A DNA stretch of 64,000 nt from Strongylocentrotus droebachiensis (Eukaryota > Echinodermata > Echinoidea > Camarodonta > Strongylocentrotidae). Made by a program: the position numbers and the translations under genes. Location of the stretch: the NCBI GenBank assembly GCA_035222895.1, contig JAVYIG010006409.1:54465-118464 (forward strand). The letters run 5' to 3'. Below the pieces are notes generated by a model, which was given only the letters and a program-made list of their open reading frames with translations, did not search any database and was not told the origin of the DNA. Shown piece by piece: positions 37,222-51,820 of this stretch. Position 1 is the first letter of the stretch; each line of letters opens with the position of its first letter.

Positions 37222-39489
37222 TCATCCAAGGCAGGGGAATTTTAGAATCTGAATTCATTGCCTTGTGTACGCTAAATTGTTGAGAAAGACAAGAGTGCCA
37301 TTACTGCCATTGACAATACAAACCTCTTACATCCTTATTGCAGGCAGCCTACAACGCATGTTATAATGAGAACAAGGAGGCGTTTTACCTCATACTAACT
37401 GCATTTACACCGCAAGCAAAAACACATCATTTTTTTCTCACATTCTAGAGTTTTGTCGTTAGTTGCTTGGCAACTATCCATAAACACACAACAACAACAA
37501 AACAAATCGAAATACCCACCTCTGGAGAGACCTTTTGTTTTTCTAAAAACTCCTCTGCATGTAATTAAAACAATGGCAAGTGACCTTCATCCTAAAACAG
37601 GAAACATTTTGTGTACTCTAGTAGATAATCGCCTTGTTAAAGCGACCCTGTACTACATCATGTAGTTATTTACATGTACATGTACCGGGTTGTGGGTAGG
37701 AAACTATTCGGCACTTTGTTCGCTAACGGAAGTTCAAAGAGAAGAGCCTTGTTTATGAAAGGAAAATGTGGGCTACAGAAGGCCACATTTGATGCAGAAA
37801 ACAAAATAACTTTGTAGGTTTGTTTACAATGATGCAACAGGAAAAATTACACTTTTATATCCAAAATCTAGAATGCAAAATGGGGCACTAGATACATAAT
37901 AAATAAGAATAAATCTGGATTTATATATCACTTAATAAGGAATGCAGTCCCTAGGGGCTTTACAGATATTTTTATTGTTATTATTATTATAACTAGCAAG
38001 CATAAAACTGCTACTTCCACAGTCAAGCATCAGTGACTGTCATTAAACATGACCCAATGCACTTTCCATCTTTTTCAATATCACCCCGTTGAGAAATCAA
38101 TAACTTGTGTCTTCAGATATAACTTTATTCATTTTCTTTTGTCTTAAGACCAATCGGTCATGGATAAAGCCATAAAAATCGTCATCACTGTGAATAAGGT
38201 TATGGAGACTGAATTGTGCAGGTGGTATTAAATGCACGCAATCCAATTCCAAGAAATATTGTAACTGTCTTGTGACTGATTCATTCAATTATTTACTGGT
38301 ATCATAATATGATCTGTTTGGAGCCAAAAGGGCAATATTTAATTCATATACTTGAGAATAAAAAAGAGCTAATACCCTATTTCAAATGAGGGAGGAGAAA
38401 AACCAGGAAGGCTTTGGGAATTATCCAACCAATTATAAAGCAACGTAAAAGATTCAATTCACATCAGATCATTGAATGTAATTGTAACAGTTACTGTTGT
38501 TACAGTTTGAAAGAAGGAATTGAGTGAAAATCCCTGTAACAAATGCGCTTAATTGCCTCTTTTTTTCTTCAGAATGTTATGAATTTAAATCCCATTTCTT
38601 TACTTGTAAACAATGAGGTGTTCTTGAAATGTACAAGTAAAATACTAATACTTTTACTGTGCAAAAGGTGAATAATAATAAAGAAAGGCATAAACATACT
38701 AATTTATTTTTTAAAAGAATCTAAATCCTATGTAAAATCTTCATTTTCACATAATGAACAATAGAAAGATTTGGATTTGGAGGATGATTTGTCATCCTAA
38801 CAAGAAACAATGATTGCAATGAAACTAGCAATTACTCAGAATGAATATCGAGATTATCACTTTTCCTGATCCGGTTTCGATGAAGAGTTTCTTCAAGTAA
38901 TGTACAAGGATATCCTATGACATGTCTTGCTTGAATCACACTTCTAGTTCTAGATCACTGCAGGAAGCTCAGGATATCCAGGGCTTTACTGACCTCGACC
39001 TTCGCATCTTTTGACGATGTCACATAAGTGTGAAATGCAGGAAATGGTTCACGACTTCAAGAAATTAGAGATCCGTTATTATTACAATATCCTTTTCCTA
39101 ATTAAAAACACATCTGTAATAAATACAATGAAGACATGGAGATTTAAGAACCTACAGATATGTACATTTCAGCATCATTATTCATATCCTCTTCTGTAAT
39201 ACATACAGAGCTGTATGACACATAGGAAAAGCTTGAATTAATAATCTTTTCTGTAATATATAAACATCTGTATAAAATACAGGGAAAGGGTCCAGATCTC
39301 TAGCTATGTGATCTCTATTTATATGTGACTCTCTATTCCCCTACATTCTCCTAAAACAGCGCCATGTACCCCCCCCCCCCCCCTTCCCGGCTGCTATCGA
39401 CTCAAGCTTCCTTGCTTATGATAGTTGGCCTCTGCATTTATCTTGATTATTTTTACTTACCTCCTTACTTTCAAGCTTTCAATTATGCA

Positions 39490-39508
39490 TTTTTTTTTTT
39501 TTTTTTTT
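39490..39508 (+). repeat. Poly(T) run
   Basis: A 19-nt T run follows a 15-nt C run at 39369-39383. On the minus strand it could be a poly(A) remnant of a retroposed sequence, but no target duplication was seen. Confidence 0.7.
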
Positions 39509-41902
39509 ATTTTGTATGTATTAAGTTGTCACTCTTTATGTAAATCAATTATATTATATACTATTATTGTTATTTGAATGTTTTATATTTGATTTATCAA
39601 TAAATGCAGAAACATCTGCTAAAAAAAAATAAAAAAAAAATGTGTGAATTTGATGTGTCAAGAATTACAGGAATTCTTTTTTATTTCAGAGTGTACTCGT
39701 AAAGTACATTCTAGTGCTCAATTATTAAAGTAATATCAATTTTTCAAATACAAAAATATGGAATATGGGGGGGAGCAATCATGTTGATACAGATAAATTT
39801 ACTGTAAACAAAATAATTCAAACTGCAAATCAATAAACATTATTTTATGTAGGCCTACATTTGAATATGTCATTAAACAAGTTTTCCTAATCATTATAAT
39901 TGCTGAAATATATCAACATTTGAATATTTCATCCAACAAGTTTTCCAAATCATTATAATTGATGTGATCACTGATCAATAAGAAAGTATTATGACTTGTA
40001 TATACCTTGTGTGACAATCAGAAATATTTTTATTTGGTCTATTTCAACATGTAGTTTGAGTTATACGGTAAAGATCCTACTTTATACAACTTTTGCATTG
40101 ATCAACAAAAGAAGGAAACAAAAGTCCAGTGTCCCAATTCCCTTCGAGCCAAATTCTGGATGGATGGAGTTTTATCCCAAATCTCCATCTCACTGTTTGT
40201 AAAGTTAGGCCTTCTTGAGAGACATGAGTGGGATTTAGAATAACAGTGGATAAAGGCTTCTTGTCAGAAAGTCAGTCGTTGAGTGGTCTTGATGAGTGCT
40301 AGTAGAACCTTTTAAAAAGGTCTGGGACTTTTTTTTTTACAGAACAACAAAGTGAATAAACCTTTGGGAACAACAACTTTTTGAAACCCCATTTTCAGTT
40401 TCTTTCACTTTGCATGAAGCCAAGATAAAAAAGTGGTATTGAGATTTGAGATAATGTGGATCAAGTATTTACTGATTTTATTCATCCCTACAAAATATAA
40501 CTTGTAAAACATAACTTGGACACAGCGATATGATTATACTACTAAATAATTTAGAAATGCATTTTATCAAACAAACAAAAAAGGACAAAAATTAGTGCGG
40601 AACACGCTTGAAAAGTGATAGGCATCTAAAATTCATGAATATGGCCCTTGTCCATAAACCTTTCCGGAACACGTACAGGCAAATATTTACACAGATAAGA
40701 AAAGCAAAGATTACGTACTGTACACCCGACCTACATGTATCTTATCCTTTGAGATGATATAGCTGACATATATTAGAGGACAATACAGTATGTATATAGC
40801 AAGTGCTGACAATACTGGGGAGCAACATACATGTAAGCAATGCCTTCAATAAATATATCCTCATTAATGAGAAAAAAATCCTTGTCCATACCAGCCTTTT
40901 TCAACAGGGTACTGCAAGACATCTCTAGGGGTCCTGCTAGAATTTAGTTAGAATCTATATTAACGTTCATTTGGGAAAATTTCAATTTCGTATAACCAGA
41001 ATATGAGATATTGCTTTATGTATTTTCATGCAGAAATAACTTTTTAAGGATAAGATTTTCTTTTTTCTTGTGATGTTCTAATTGGAATAAACAAGGCATT
41101 TTTAATCAATAAAATATTCTTTCTTTCTAAAGAAAAAGGAAAAAAAGTGTAAAGATGCATGAAGGCCCTTCATATCACATAATTAGCTAGAGGAAATTTT
41201 CAAATTACGAAAACAACATTCCAGTATGAGAAAAAATGTTTCAAGATTTTCAAAAGAGCTTTAATTTTCAGAGCTCTTTTTAACCTCACCAAATCTAACT
41301 ACTCTCTACTCCAATGTGTTTTCTTTCACTGCAATGTACATTCATGCCCTCCCGATGCTGTTCCATCATTCTCCTATACATGTATATCGGATATTTCTAT
41401 TTTGAGAAAAAAAATCTGTATTTCCTTCATTTTTCCAAGTAGCATAACATCCATCACACAATGCTTCTATTCAGGGTGAGAAAAAAAGGGGACTTGTTCG
41501 TCATCATCCCTCCAGCATTTTCTTGTTTACGTCAAGGTGGTTCAAGGAGGAACGCTATTGAATATCATATATATATGTTACAGTGAATAGAGGTTATAAA
41601 TATAAAATAAACACTTTTATACTTGTACTGGATTTAAAATAGCTGTGAAAGATAATAATATAAAGTTAAAATAAGATTGGATACTTTATGGAACGATACA
41701 AAAATATGTTGTTTACATACATGTGAAATAGATATTTGTCTGTGCGTATTTGTGTTTACGCATGCATATTCGGGATGCCAGTAGATAAGATGTTTACACC
41801 ATAGAGTAAATATGGCCAGTTAATATTTCCATATTTTTTAAGGTCTGTGGAACTATGATATGAAAAAAAGAGAGGAAGTATATTAAGATTTAGATTTAGA
41901 TT

Positions 41903-41903
<1 letters not shown>

Positions 41904-41941
<38 letters not shown>
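41904..41941 (+). repeat. (GA)n microsatellite
   Basis: About 18 GA units are preceded by three ATTTAG units, forming a compound simple repeat. Confidence 0.95.
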
Positions 41942-41945
<4 letters not shown>

Positions 41946-44399
41946 CAATATTTATTAAAAAATAATATGAACAAATTCAATTTATTCATCGATAGGATAT
42001 GTATCCATATGACTACTTCATAAGATTAACTTGAATTCAATCTTTACTCCACATTGCAAAATATAATTTACATAAGTTACAAAATATTTATTATCAAACT
42101 GATATCATATTTTGTAATTTATTACTATATTAGCTACCATAATCACCCCATTTGTCACTTGATACCCTAAACCTTGTATTCTGGTGGCATTATTCTTTGA
42201 CAAACATTGATTTTTTTCCGACCACTAATCTGATAAAGGACAGGAAATAGCAACTGGAACCAGAACATTAATCTCCTCCTAATCATATATGCCAATCATT
42301 TTTTTATTTTTTTATTTTTTTGGCGGTCCCTCAATATCTCTCAATTATCAGAACAAGTCATGGCTGGCTACTGTTTAATTCTGTTTCCTATCATGTAACA
42401 ACAGAGGGTGTGTCAATAGGGTGACTTATGACCTCCTGGCTGTGGTCTTATGTCAAGTCTAATGGTTATCCAGGTCGGTGACCCTTCATGAAGAGGTCAA
42501 TGACCCCATGATAACAATATATATGCCACCTTTTTCTCCTCAATGCATGTTGATTCATATCCTTTTCTCAGTCATTTTCTTTCTTGTGTCAATTTCGTCC
42601 ACTCCCCCTCCAAAATATTTTTCATTTTTGTCTGTGCTCTTTCTCTATCTGTCTTCTCCCTCTCCCTCTCTCCTTGTCTTCCTCATCATTTCCTCTTGCT
42701 TTACCACTCCATACTCCCTCTCCATCTCCCTTTCTCCTCTCCATCCCTCCTCTTCTTTCTCTCTCTCTCTCATCATGTAAATCCTTGGTTGAGGGAGATT
42801 ACCTACCACATAGCGTGTACAATAACACACTGGATAAATAGACATAACCGGTGAATAAAATGTGGTTTGAGGCGCTTTGTAACAAACCCAAAAGAGTCAA
42901 TCAGACAAAAAAAGTCCTCAGGTCAAGAACCCCAACAATGTTATAAGTCATGAAGTTGACCATCTTTGCTTGATATTGGGAAATTATATTATATTTTGGG
43001 AGTCAGAGTCAGGCGATTATGTCATGCCGACATCTTGGTCAAAGCAAGGAGGTACCTTCTTGGTGAAAGTAAGACTAGGAATTGGGTTACAAAACTATTT
43101 TACAAAATAATCCAATGTTGGCTCATAGCTTTTCATCTACTATGACAGTATGAGAAATACAGTTAGGCCTTTCTTGACAACCACGTATCAGTATCTCTAC
43201 AGTATTTGTCATGTTTTTTCTCATTCTAAAAATATCTTGACTTTACAAAGCTTGTGGTCGACTGTCACAACTTCCAATCTCTCTAAAAGGCTGAAGACTA
43301 AAACCCTATCCACTCATCAAGTCCTTCTGTAAACCGGAAACGGGCAACAATGGGGTCATGTAATGACACCTGATGAGGCATTCTTCTGTTTTCTTCGAAG
43401 ACAGAGTGGTTCTTGACCGAAGACAATGACCAAACCAGCCAAAAACTGTCTGCTAGTAACAAAGGGGCTTTCATTGCTTCATTTAACACATACAAGGGAT
43501 ACATGTTATGCTTGAGGAGAAATAAAGAGGGTATAGAGACTTATAGCCCAGGTCCATGCTTAGCCTATTACCGGTATGTTCTTGATGTAGTCCCACATGT
43601 ATAAATTTGGGGGTGTGGGTTGTGATTGTAATAATTCCTCCGATTTCTCTAGGGGAAAAAAAGCTATTGGGATGGGGGGGATCAAACGTGATTCATTCAG
43701 AAGCTATGCTGTGATAAAGCTTTAATTCCTTTTGTTTTTGTAGTGAGTCAAAGACAGGGCAGGAAGCAAAATGTGAGGAAGGAAACAACATGAATGGTAA
43801 AGAACATTACGCATGAGTTACAAAGTCATGACCCTAAAAGTACAGGTCATTTAGGTACGCCTGTCTCCTCATTATCTCATCATTTGTTATGTAAGGCAGA
43901 ATATTCCTCACTTTGTTGATTATTCACGAGTCTCATATAGCACCCTTCCATAATTATTAACATACAACAAAAAACATGCAAATATATATGCCTACTGATG
44001 ATTGATTATATGGATGGAAAATGATCAGAACAGAGATGATTGCAACTTAAACATTTCTTTGACAAGGTAATTTTACTTGCATCTATCTTCCAAGATCTAA
44101 CATTCCAATTCAGATCTTGATTGCAGAAAGTTGATTCGGGCACAACTTAGAAAGCAGAACTGAAACAACGAAACTTGATTTGTGCAAAGTTATGTGCCGT
44201 GCGCAGATGCGATTGACTTGAAGGTTTATACATCAGGTTGTAGTTAAAATGAATGCTTTCACTTTGAATACTCACTGTCTTGGTCTTGTGAGAGGCCTTG
44301 TAGTAAGTGGATCCTTGTTCAAAACTTAGATGTTTTGCGAACTTTAAGTTTATAACTATGACCGTTACGTGCGAACATATCTTACTTACCGGTATGTGA

Positions 44400-44464
44400 A
44401 AGTAGGCAAGAGCTGCATTAACACTGCAACCAAAAATCATAGATTTGTCTAAAAATCCAGTAAT

Positions 44465-44506
<42 letters not shown>

Positions 44507-44610
44507 TAGCAACTTTTTGTATGGGTTTCTCCAGTAGTGTAAACGGTAGTCCCAACATTGATAATTTTTCAAAACAGTGTTTGGGGTGTGTAAAAGGGCC
44601 TAAGATGACA
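44400..44610. mobile_element. Dispersed repeat fragment related to 58911-59300
   Basis: Shared segments with the later copy are AGCTGCATT(A/T)ACA(C/T)TGCAACCAA near 44413, and AGTAGTGTAAA, ATTTTTCAAAA and GGTGTGTAAA.GGCCT near 44531-44604. Here the interior has been replaced or expanded by the TA microsatellite. No ORF is present. Confidence 0.5.
44469..44508. repeat. (TA)n microsatellite
   Basis: An almost pure TA run of about 16-20 units, with a CATATATA tail, sits inside the repeat fragment at 44400-44610. Confidence 0.95.
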
Positions 44611-46898
44611 CCTGGCAGAAAAGGCAACTCTCTCTTTGTTCAACTTCAATAACAATTTTAGAGTGATGAGCCTCCACTAATCTCTGGCGGGTCAGCGTTC
44701 CTCCCATTTTAATCCCGCAAACCCCTATCCCTTTTCATAAGTCAGTCTTAATCCGTATTGGCTCTGGAATTAAAGCCTGAGCTGTGAAAGATGGGGTTTC
44801 TTCTCCCTTTGATAAGGAAATAATGGATCCCTGGCCTTTGTCAATGGATAAAAAGGGGATTTGCAATCAGCTAGTGAAGGTGGGCAGACAGGGGGTTGTC
44901 TTTTCCCTTCAACTATAATCCATTAGGACTATCACACTGTGATGACAGGGATGACAGGGATAACATCACATGATCAACGCTCATTCTCTTTCTTTATTCT
45001 TGTCAAACATTTATCACAATAAGAGGCCAGTGTTGTTCCTATAGAATTTCAGCGTAGACAAGAAGTAATTGGTAGGCAAAGGCAATTAAGGCAACAAAAG
45101 TGATTGACATTGAAACATGATGAAAATCATCCAAAGAGGATAGAAAACACCATTAAAACCAAACAACAACAAATAGTATCTTGTCTGTTCAGGGAGACAG
45201 TAGATGTCCACTGTCTGTTGAAGCAGACAGTCGTGAGTAGACGTCCACTGTCTGCTATATTGCTCATGAATAGATAACACACATATTAAATGGAAAGTAA
45301 CCAAGTTACATCACAGGCAAAGTCTGGTAAATGTTGGCTACTGAATTACATGTATGTTGTTCTCATGAATGATTCCGTACAGGAACCATCCATTGGTAAT
45401 ACATTACAATTCAGGCAATTTAACAGAACTTTCTTATATAGCTTGAACTTCAAATCCTCCTCCTCCACCTCCCCCAACCTCTAAGCTTCCATGTACATAC
45501 ACTGTACAAACTTTTAATGTCATTCCTCACAGTTTATTTATTGATCCAAACCCTGAAAACATCTGAAGACATTTTATCCCAAATGGAAAGGCAGGCAATC
45601 TAAATTTTTAGAATCTTAGAATCCTTGAATTCTGTTTAATCCCTGATTAGTCCCATCGTCGCAGCAATCAAGACGTCTCATGATAAGCGAGCCGAATCAA
45701 GAAGAATCGGTATAATCACATTAAAACAAAATTGAATGCCTAAACTGAACGAAAAAAGCACCAGCGTATCAAGACTTTATAATGAAGAAAACATTCAAGG
45801 AAAGTACACTGAACTCCCAGCTATAATAAACAGAAACTCTATCAATGCACCAATATGTTTAAAAAACAAACAGGAGAAATGCACATGTTATACCACGGTA
45901 TTCATGACATTTGAATGCGCCCAACCTGATGTAATCACGGATAAGGCTCAAAGCAATTAAGTCAAACGATTCGCTAAATTCAACGCACCCATCAAAATGA
46001 GTTTAAGAATCAACACAAATGATCACAATGAGGATTCAAATGAAATCTTCCTGGCGCAGCAAGGCTATGTCGGGTCATATCTCAAACCTGAATACATAAC
46101 TAGTTGTTTTTCCCTACACAAAATGAAATTTAATTTCCTATTTACAGAAAATGACACTATTGGACTAGCACTGATACTTATTACAATTATATGAAGCATT
46201 AGATAAGCACAGTTCAGATAGGCAAATGTCCTGGTAATTACCTTCTGTCTCTGTAGAAGACAACAGTAAACAAATGATGTAAGCATCATTGCTGACCTAT
46301 TCTTTTTCATCTTATTCTTTAATTATAATTTGTTTAATTCAGGAAAACAATGGTTTGTCAATTCAAATAAATCTACATAAGATTTCAAGCACAGCTCAAT
46401 GTCTGATGTCATACTGTTTGATTGAATGTATTGGAAACAAAATGCTGTTTTTTAACATAATTTAACAATTCATTTTTCCATACTTTGTATTCTTATAATA
46501 AAAAATGTGGACACCGCCTCATCTCTGTAGCTTATCTATATGCTTCACACTAGACAGATATTTTCAAGTACGTGTTGTAGACCAGCAGGGCACAACCACT
46601 TAAACTTGAAGTCACCCGATACTTTCACTGCTCGGACTCTTGCTGTGCTGTTACTCCAACCAGGGAAATTTCCCCAACTCCAACTCACCTTCCGAGTGTT
46701 TCTTGTCATACGCGATGATGGGTCTATAGCCTCGCCACCCGTGAGATTGAAAAGCGTGTCCGGATAATTACTCTCTTGTCGCCAACAAGTATTCCAAACT
46801 TTCGACTAGACCCATTTTTCCCCCCCTTGACAGAGACGGGCATGAAACTGAATGAATAATTTGCATAGTTCAAATTTTAGAGGGTCATGATCGTCATT

Positions 46899-46914
46899 CC
46901 CCCCCCCCCCCCCC
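46899..46914 (+). repeat. Poly(C) run with a nearby poly(G) pair
   Basis: A 16-nt C run is followed within 400 bp by G runs at 47283-47293 and 47313-47327. Together they account for the proline- or glycine-rich chance ORFs here. Confidence 0.85.
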
Positions 46915-49900
46915 TCCCCCAACATGAACAGTGAACTAGTGGTATGGAGGCTAGCTAGGCCTTCATCATATTCATCATCAGCAGCCCTGATCATCAGTGA
47001 ACGTCCTTCTGCAGGGCTCGATACTAGCAGGCATCCAGCATTCATGGGCCCCCAAATTTGAACTCCTGACCCCCTAAATATCACAAATGAAACAGGGGCC
47101 CTATGCATGGAAACCCTAAAATGTATGATCAATACCCCCTATGAAAAAAAGTTAGTGTGGCCTTGCCTTTTGACTGTGAACAGACAATATGTTGTATCCT
47201 CATATTGATTTAAAGCACTACCTTGTAAACTATTACTTTATGTCTGATCAGGACATACATGTACATGTACATGTAAAGTGGAGGGGGGGGGGGAGATTTC
47301 ATTGTAAATGAAGGGGGGGGGGGGGGGTACGGTATGCAGAAATAAAAGAGAAACAGTCCCGAAGTACAGGACAAGAAAGACATCCTAAAAAAGGTACTAT
47401 AAGGATAATAAGATCGTATAGATAAACCATGGCAAACTGAAGACAAATTATATTGTAGACGATAGATCTACGTGTCTGATCCTAAAGCATATTATGTACT
47501 TATAGCATAGGCTACATATAGGGCTGTACTATTCATTTTATTCTAAAAAGTACACTTCCAACCCACTCAAATTTCCATGACTCCACGTTTAACCTTGATA
47601 CAACCGAACACAGGTGGACCATGCACGATTAGCCTTGTCACAAAGTCACACATGTTTTGTATTACATACATGCAGGAGATAGACCTATAATATATCAAGC
47701 TGTTCTGTACAAACTACCCAGACCATACAGGTGTATGCAGCGAGAAAAATTCAATAATGCACATCATGCCGTGTGGTTAAATACCAGCCAAAGTTACAAG
47801 AGAGATCAATTTAGCTACGTGCATTGTCCGGTTCTAGACATGTCCTTGAAATCAAGTACACCCATTCAAGTACGTGTCGCTCACGTATCACAGGCTAAAA
47901 TTAAATTTAAAGCAAGGCGAATGCATAATTAATACCGGTACTATGTGGATCTACTATTTACCCTTGACGTATTCTGTTATGTGGTGCACAAAGTACATTT
48001 AGCATTCATATCTTTAAAACAAAGAAGACAGAGCCACAGAGGTGAATGAATCGACAGTCATTCTAACCCACGTGTGTAGACATTGATTTATTGATATTGT
48101 TTGTTGGTTTTCCCTTTTGTTGGTTGATGCAAACATATAATTGAAACATTCTTGCCCGGTTAGACTACATTTCCAATCCGGATCAAGCGTTTCTTCTACA
48201 AAATATTGATTTTATATAATTACTCATGTGCCGCCCTTTTGTTATCATGATGTTAATTAAATTTGACCAGACTTGACTTCCGGTAATTTACTTTTGATAA
48301 ACACAAAGAAGTTGAAGAACAGAGTTTCACTTAAATTTAAATGAAACATACATAAATATTCATGAATGAAACAAAATGATACACATCTAGTAGTCCTGAT
48401 TTGTACTAGTAGAAAATGAATAATTTAGTTGTGTATTGTGCAAAGACGAATACTGTCAGTACAAACATATATATCCCATGCAATCCTTGATAAACAGTTA
48501 AGAAATACAACAATCAAGTTTTTCTTAAAAGGCATTTACTTCATTATGATTAAAAGTTGGCATTACAATAAAGATATAATGATTAACAAATTAATTTTGA
48601 TCTTACCAGCAATGTAGCGCATGCGAAGTCGTTTCAGAAAACGAACATTTTTATACGATGCCATCTTCCAGACAGGTAAACATTTGCATGCCAGGAGTAA
48701 GTCTGTTTCTATCTTCTCACGACAGGACAGGAACATTGCATCTTAAACCAATTCAAAAGATTTCCTCAACTAAAATCTTTGTTGGACTCCAAACATGGAT
48801 ACAATTCTCCAAAATAATTTATTTCCTCCTTCATGAATTTCATAGACACATTTGCATGCAGGAAAACCAGTCATAAGCAATTGCCCACCAAAACCAATGT
48901 CCACAAATCCAAAATCCTGGATTGGTTTGGCTGAACTATAATCTTTGAGGTTCTGTCGGTGATCCCTAGGCTGCGATGAATATAGGACTTCGGTCATGTG
49001 ACGATGGGGTATTCTCACGCCGCTCGATAAATACAACTGAAAAGAGACACTCCCACTTGCTATTGCTAACTGGGTGGAACTTGAGCTTGGTCGTTCTGGT
49101 TTCAGAACGAAAGGCAGAGTGCCTGAGAATTTTTACTTTGGGGGAAACTTAAACCATGTGTGTGAGGAGCTACAATGGAGAGGAAATTCCACCGTAGTGT
49201 ACGTGAGCTACGTCCATGTGGTCACAGTTGGCATAAATGTGGTGGGTATCTTTTCAACATATCCTTGGTGGTGTTTGCTCTCTTGGTGTTATCTTTCCAT
49301 ATGTCCACATAGCAGACTGTGAATCACTGTCAGGTTTGCCTTGTAGTGTCTCTATTACTTGAAGGTCTTGCATAGATACAATGTGATTACAAAACTGTGG
49401 AGCAAAATCCTAGGCAGCTAGGACACGATGGTATTACTCCACAGATCTAATAGTTCTCAGCAGCTCAGTTGTCCTAGAAATAGCCCAAATGGCATAAATT
49501 CCATGAGAAAGTCTGTCTGGTACTAGACAGAGCTTTACTTTATGATGCCATAGTCTGCCTTTTGACTGTTTCCAAAGGGTCCCCTCAACAATCCTTCACA
49601 CATAGGCAGTAGACTGGAACAGCAAATAACAGTGAAGAAGAAGTTCCATGGGCTTTGCAGCTCGATGACAGGACACACCCCCTCCTGTCTTACTTTGGTA
49701 AAGTTCCTGGTGTCCCTCGCCAAGTGAACTATCCCACAAGAGGCGTATAAACCTTTCAGTAGCTGCTGGAATGTCGTCCACTGTGTATGCTTATCAATAC
49801 ACAGAAGGACTCAGCCCAAACTGTTTGGGTACTCACTATACCGGTGAAGGTATGAAGTAGTGTTGGAGCCGGTATAAGGAGAACAAAAAAAAGCTCTTTG

Positions 49901-50888
49901 CACTATAATGCGGTCTGCTTTGACATGGACGTTCCACAATAGCTGGGGCCAGTGGGATAAAAAAGAAGGGGATAAAGATTTTCCCTTCCACTCAAAAGGC
50001 AAGGTGTTTTTTTCTCCAGCTATTCTTTTCTCTCGCTCTAAGTGTCTCTCTCCTGCTCTCTCCCCCTTCTCACCCACTTGTCATGGAGGAAGTTGGTTTT
50101 GGCAGCTAGTAGTGCCCGCTCACCCGCCCATGCCTGGATCTGTGAATTGGTTGTGGGTTCACGCTTCAAGGAGCATGAGTGAATGAACGCCATTCTACCT
50201 GTCTCCACTGCTTTGGAAGTGTTTTCACGCAAAGATGGGGACCAACAATGGGAACTGGCCCGACAATAGAGCTTAACATGACTAGGAGATAAGCTTTTTC
50301 CCATCATTCTTTCTTTTTCTTTCCTTCTACTTTCTCATCTCTCTGTCTCCACCTCTCTCCACTCCTTTGAATATGAGAATTTTGCACAAAAGACTGTCTC
50401 ATGTCTGAATTGCGTTAAAATCCTTTATTTGCTAATTTGGAAAGCACATGTATGTAAATGAAACATAAAGACAGATTCTTTCCCCAAAACTTAAACAAAA
50501 ATCTTTTTTAATTGAGGAAGAAGTTTAATACTATATGATTGAAAGGAAACCTTTAAAAATAACTCTTCTTCTTCAAAACATCCATTTCAATCTCCACTCA
50601 TTGGCTGGCTCTTTGAGGCTCCATATTTTGTATGCAATTATATTTATAAGCTTTGAGAGCAATTACCCTGTATTCAAGACTCCATATAACCTGGCCACAA
50701 CTTCATGTTTCCATGGAAACTAGTGAATCACACAAATCTGTGGTTTTAGCCACAGATTTAAAACTGTCCAGAGCTATCAAGGCCAGACGGTATCATTGAA
50801 TTCCAATCCCACAATTGCATTTAAAAGTTCTTATTACTTTTCTGTAGCTTCATTTAATGGGAAGAAAATAAAGGGGGAAAAAGGGGGA

Positions 50889-50936
50889 GGGGGGGGGGGG
50901 AGGGGGCTAGTGGCGATTTGCCTCCCCCCCCCCCCC
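50889..50936. repeat. Adjacent G12 and C13 runs forming a potential hairpin
   Basis: A G run at 50889-50900 and a C run at 50924-50936 are 23 bp apart and self-complementary, so a G:C hairpin is possible in either strand. Confidence 0.8.
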
Positions 50937-51394
50937 AATCTAAGACAGCTTCTTGCCTATCAGACATTGATATAAAATGTAAGCCTGAATTCGTCACCAG
51001 GTTATATGGAATCTTTTCTCCAGGGTCATTGTTCTCAAAGTTTCTGAACATATAGCCACTTTGATTAAAGAACCTAATTAACTGAATGAATAGACATAAA
51101 TAATCTTTCACAGTATTCACATGGCACTACATGTCATAAATAGACTAACAAAATCACCAAAATATATTAAAAGAAATGGTGTAACACAGATGCCCTCTAA
51201 GATGAAACATGGTAAACTTTTGGAAGTGGGTCATCATTGATACTAATACCAATAAGGGGCCTACTGTACAATACATATTCTACAAGTATTCCTGAGTCAA
51301 AAGTCAGAATTTGGGAGGGTATGAGGACAATGGAAATGTTCCCTGCTGTTCAGATAATAGAAATCATTAGCTCTAAAGCACACTTATCTTGTTT

Positions 51395-51820
51395 TGGTAC
51401 AAGATGGAACAAATGAATTAATGGGTTTACAACTCTTAAAATGAAGGAATGAATGGAGAAGGGTGCTAAGATAGTTTAAATTTCCTGAAGTGTCTGCCTA
51501 CTTAGGATACATTGTGGTTAAAGTTCGATTGAAACAATCCCTGCTGTGCTGATAAAATAAATAAATTAGCCTACAAGAAATGTGACAAAAGTGAATTAAT
51601 GGGTTTAAAACTTCCAAGATTGATTGATTGATTGATTGAATGAATGGGGAGGGGTTTAAGTGATGTTTTTTTCTTTTCCTGAACTACCTTCTTACTCAAA
51701 GAGTCAATATGGTAAAAGTTAAGAGGAAGCACTCCCTCCTGTGCTGGCAAAAGAAATGCACTATTGTTGTATACTTATGTTGTTCTGGCACTAGAAACGA
51801 CAAATAAATTAATGGGTTTT
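51395..51820. repeat. Degenerate tandem repeat, about 175-215 bp period
   Basis: GAATTAATGGGTTT or AAATTAATGGGTTT recurs near 51415, 51592 and 51807. Between these, CCCTGCTGTGCTGATAAAAT and CCTCCTGTGCTGGCAAAAG recur at matching offsets, and a related CCCTGCTGTTCAGATAATAG occurs at 51340. A (GATT)n microsatellite lies near 51621-51641. Confidence 0.65.

Noticed and set aside
42478..42854. Three overlapping ORFs of 85-103 codons
   Set aside because: They are translations of a CT-rich low-complexity tract.
44147..44627. 141- and 69-codon minus-strand ORFs
   Set aside because: Their frames run through the TA microsatellite (Tyr-Ile repeats) and a dispersed repeat.
46689..46790. Minus-strand segment ending at a strong donor (CGGAAG|GTGAGT) with ATGACAAGAAACACTCGGAAG, a possible 5' exon
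   Set aside because: Its ATG frame would end in phase 0, but exon A needs phase 1; the phase-1 frame has a stop and no good acceptor. Without transcript data it is not supportable.
48640..49322. Cluster of 72-88-codon ORFs on both strands
   Set aside because: No motif, domain or splice support; none stands out from background.
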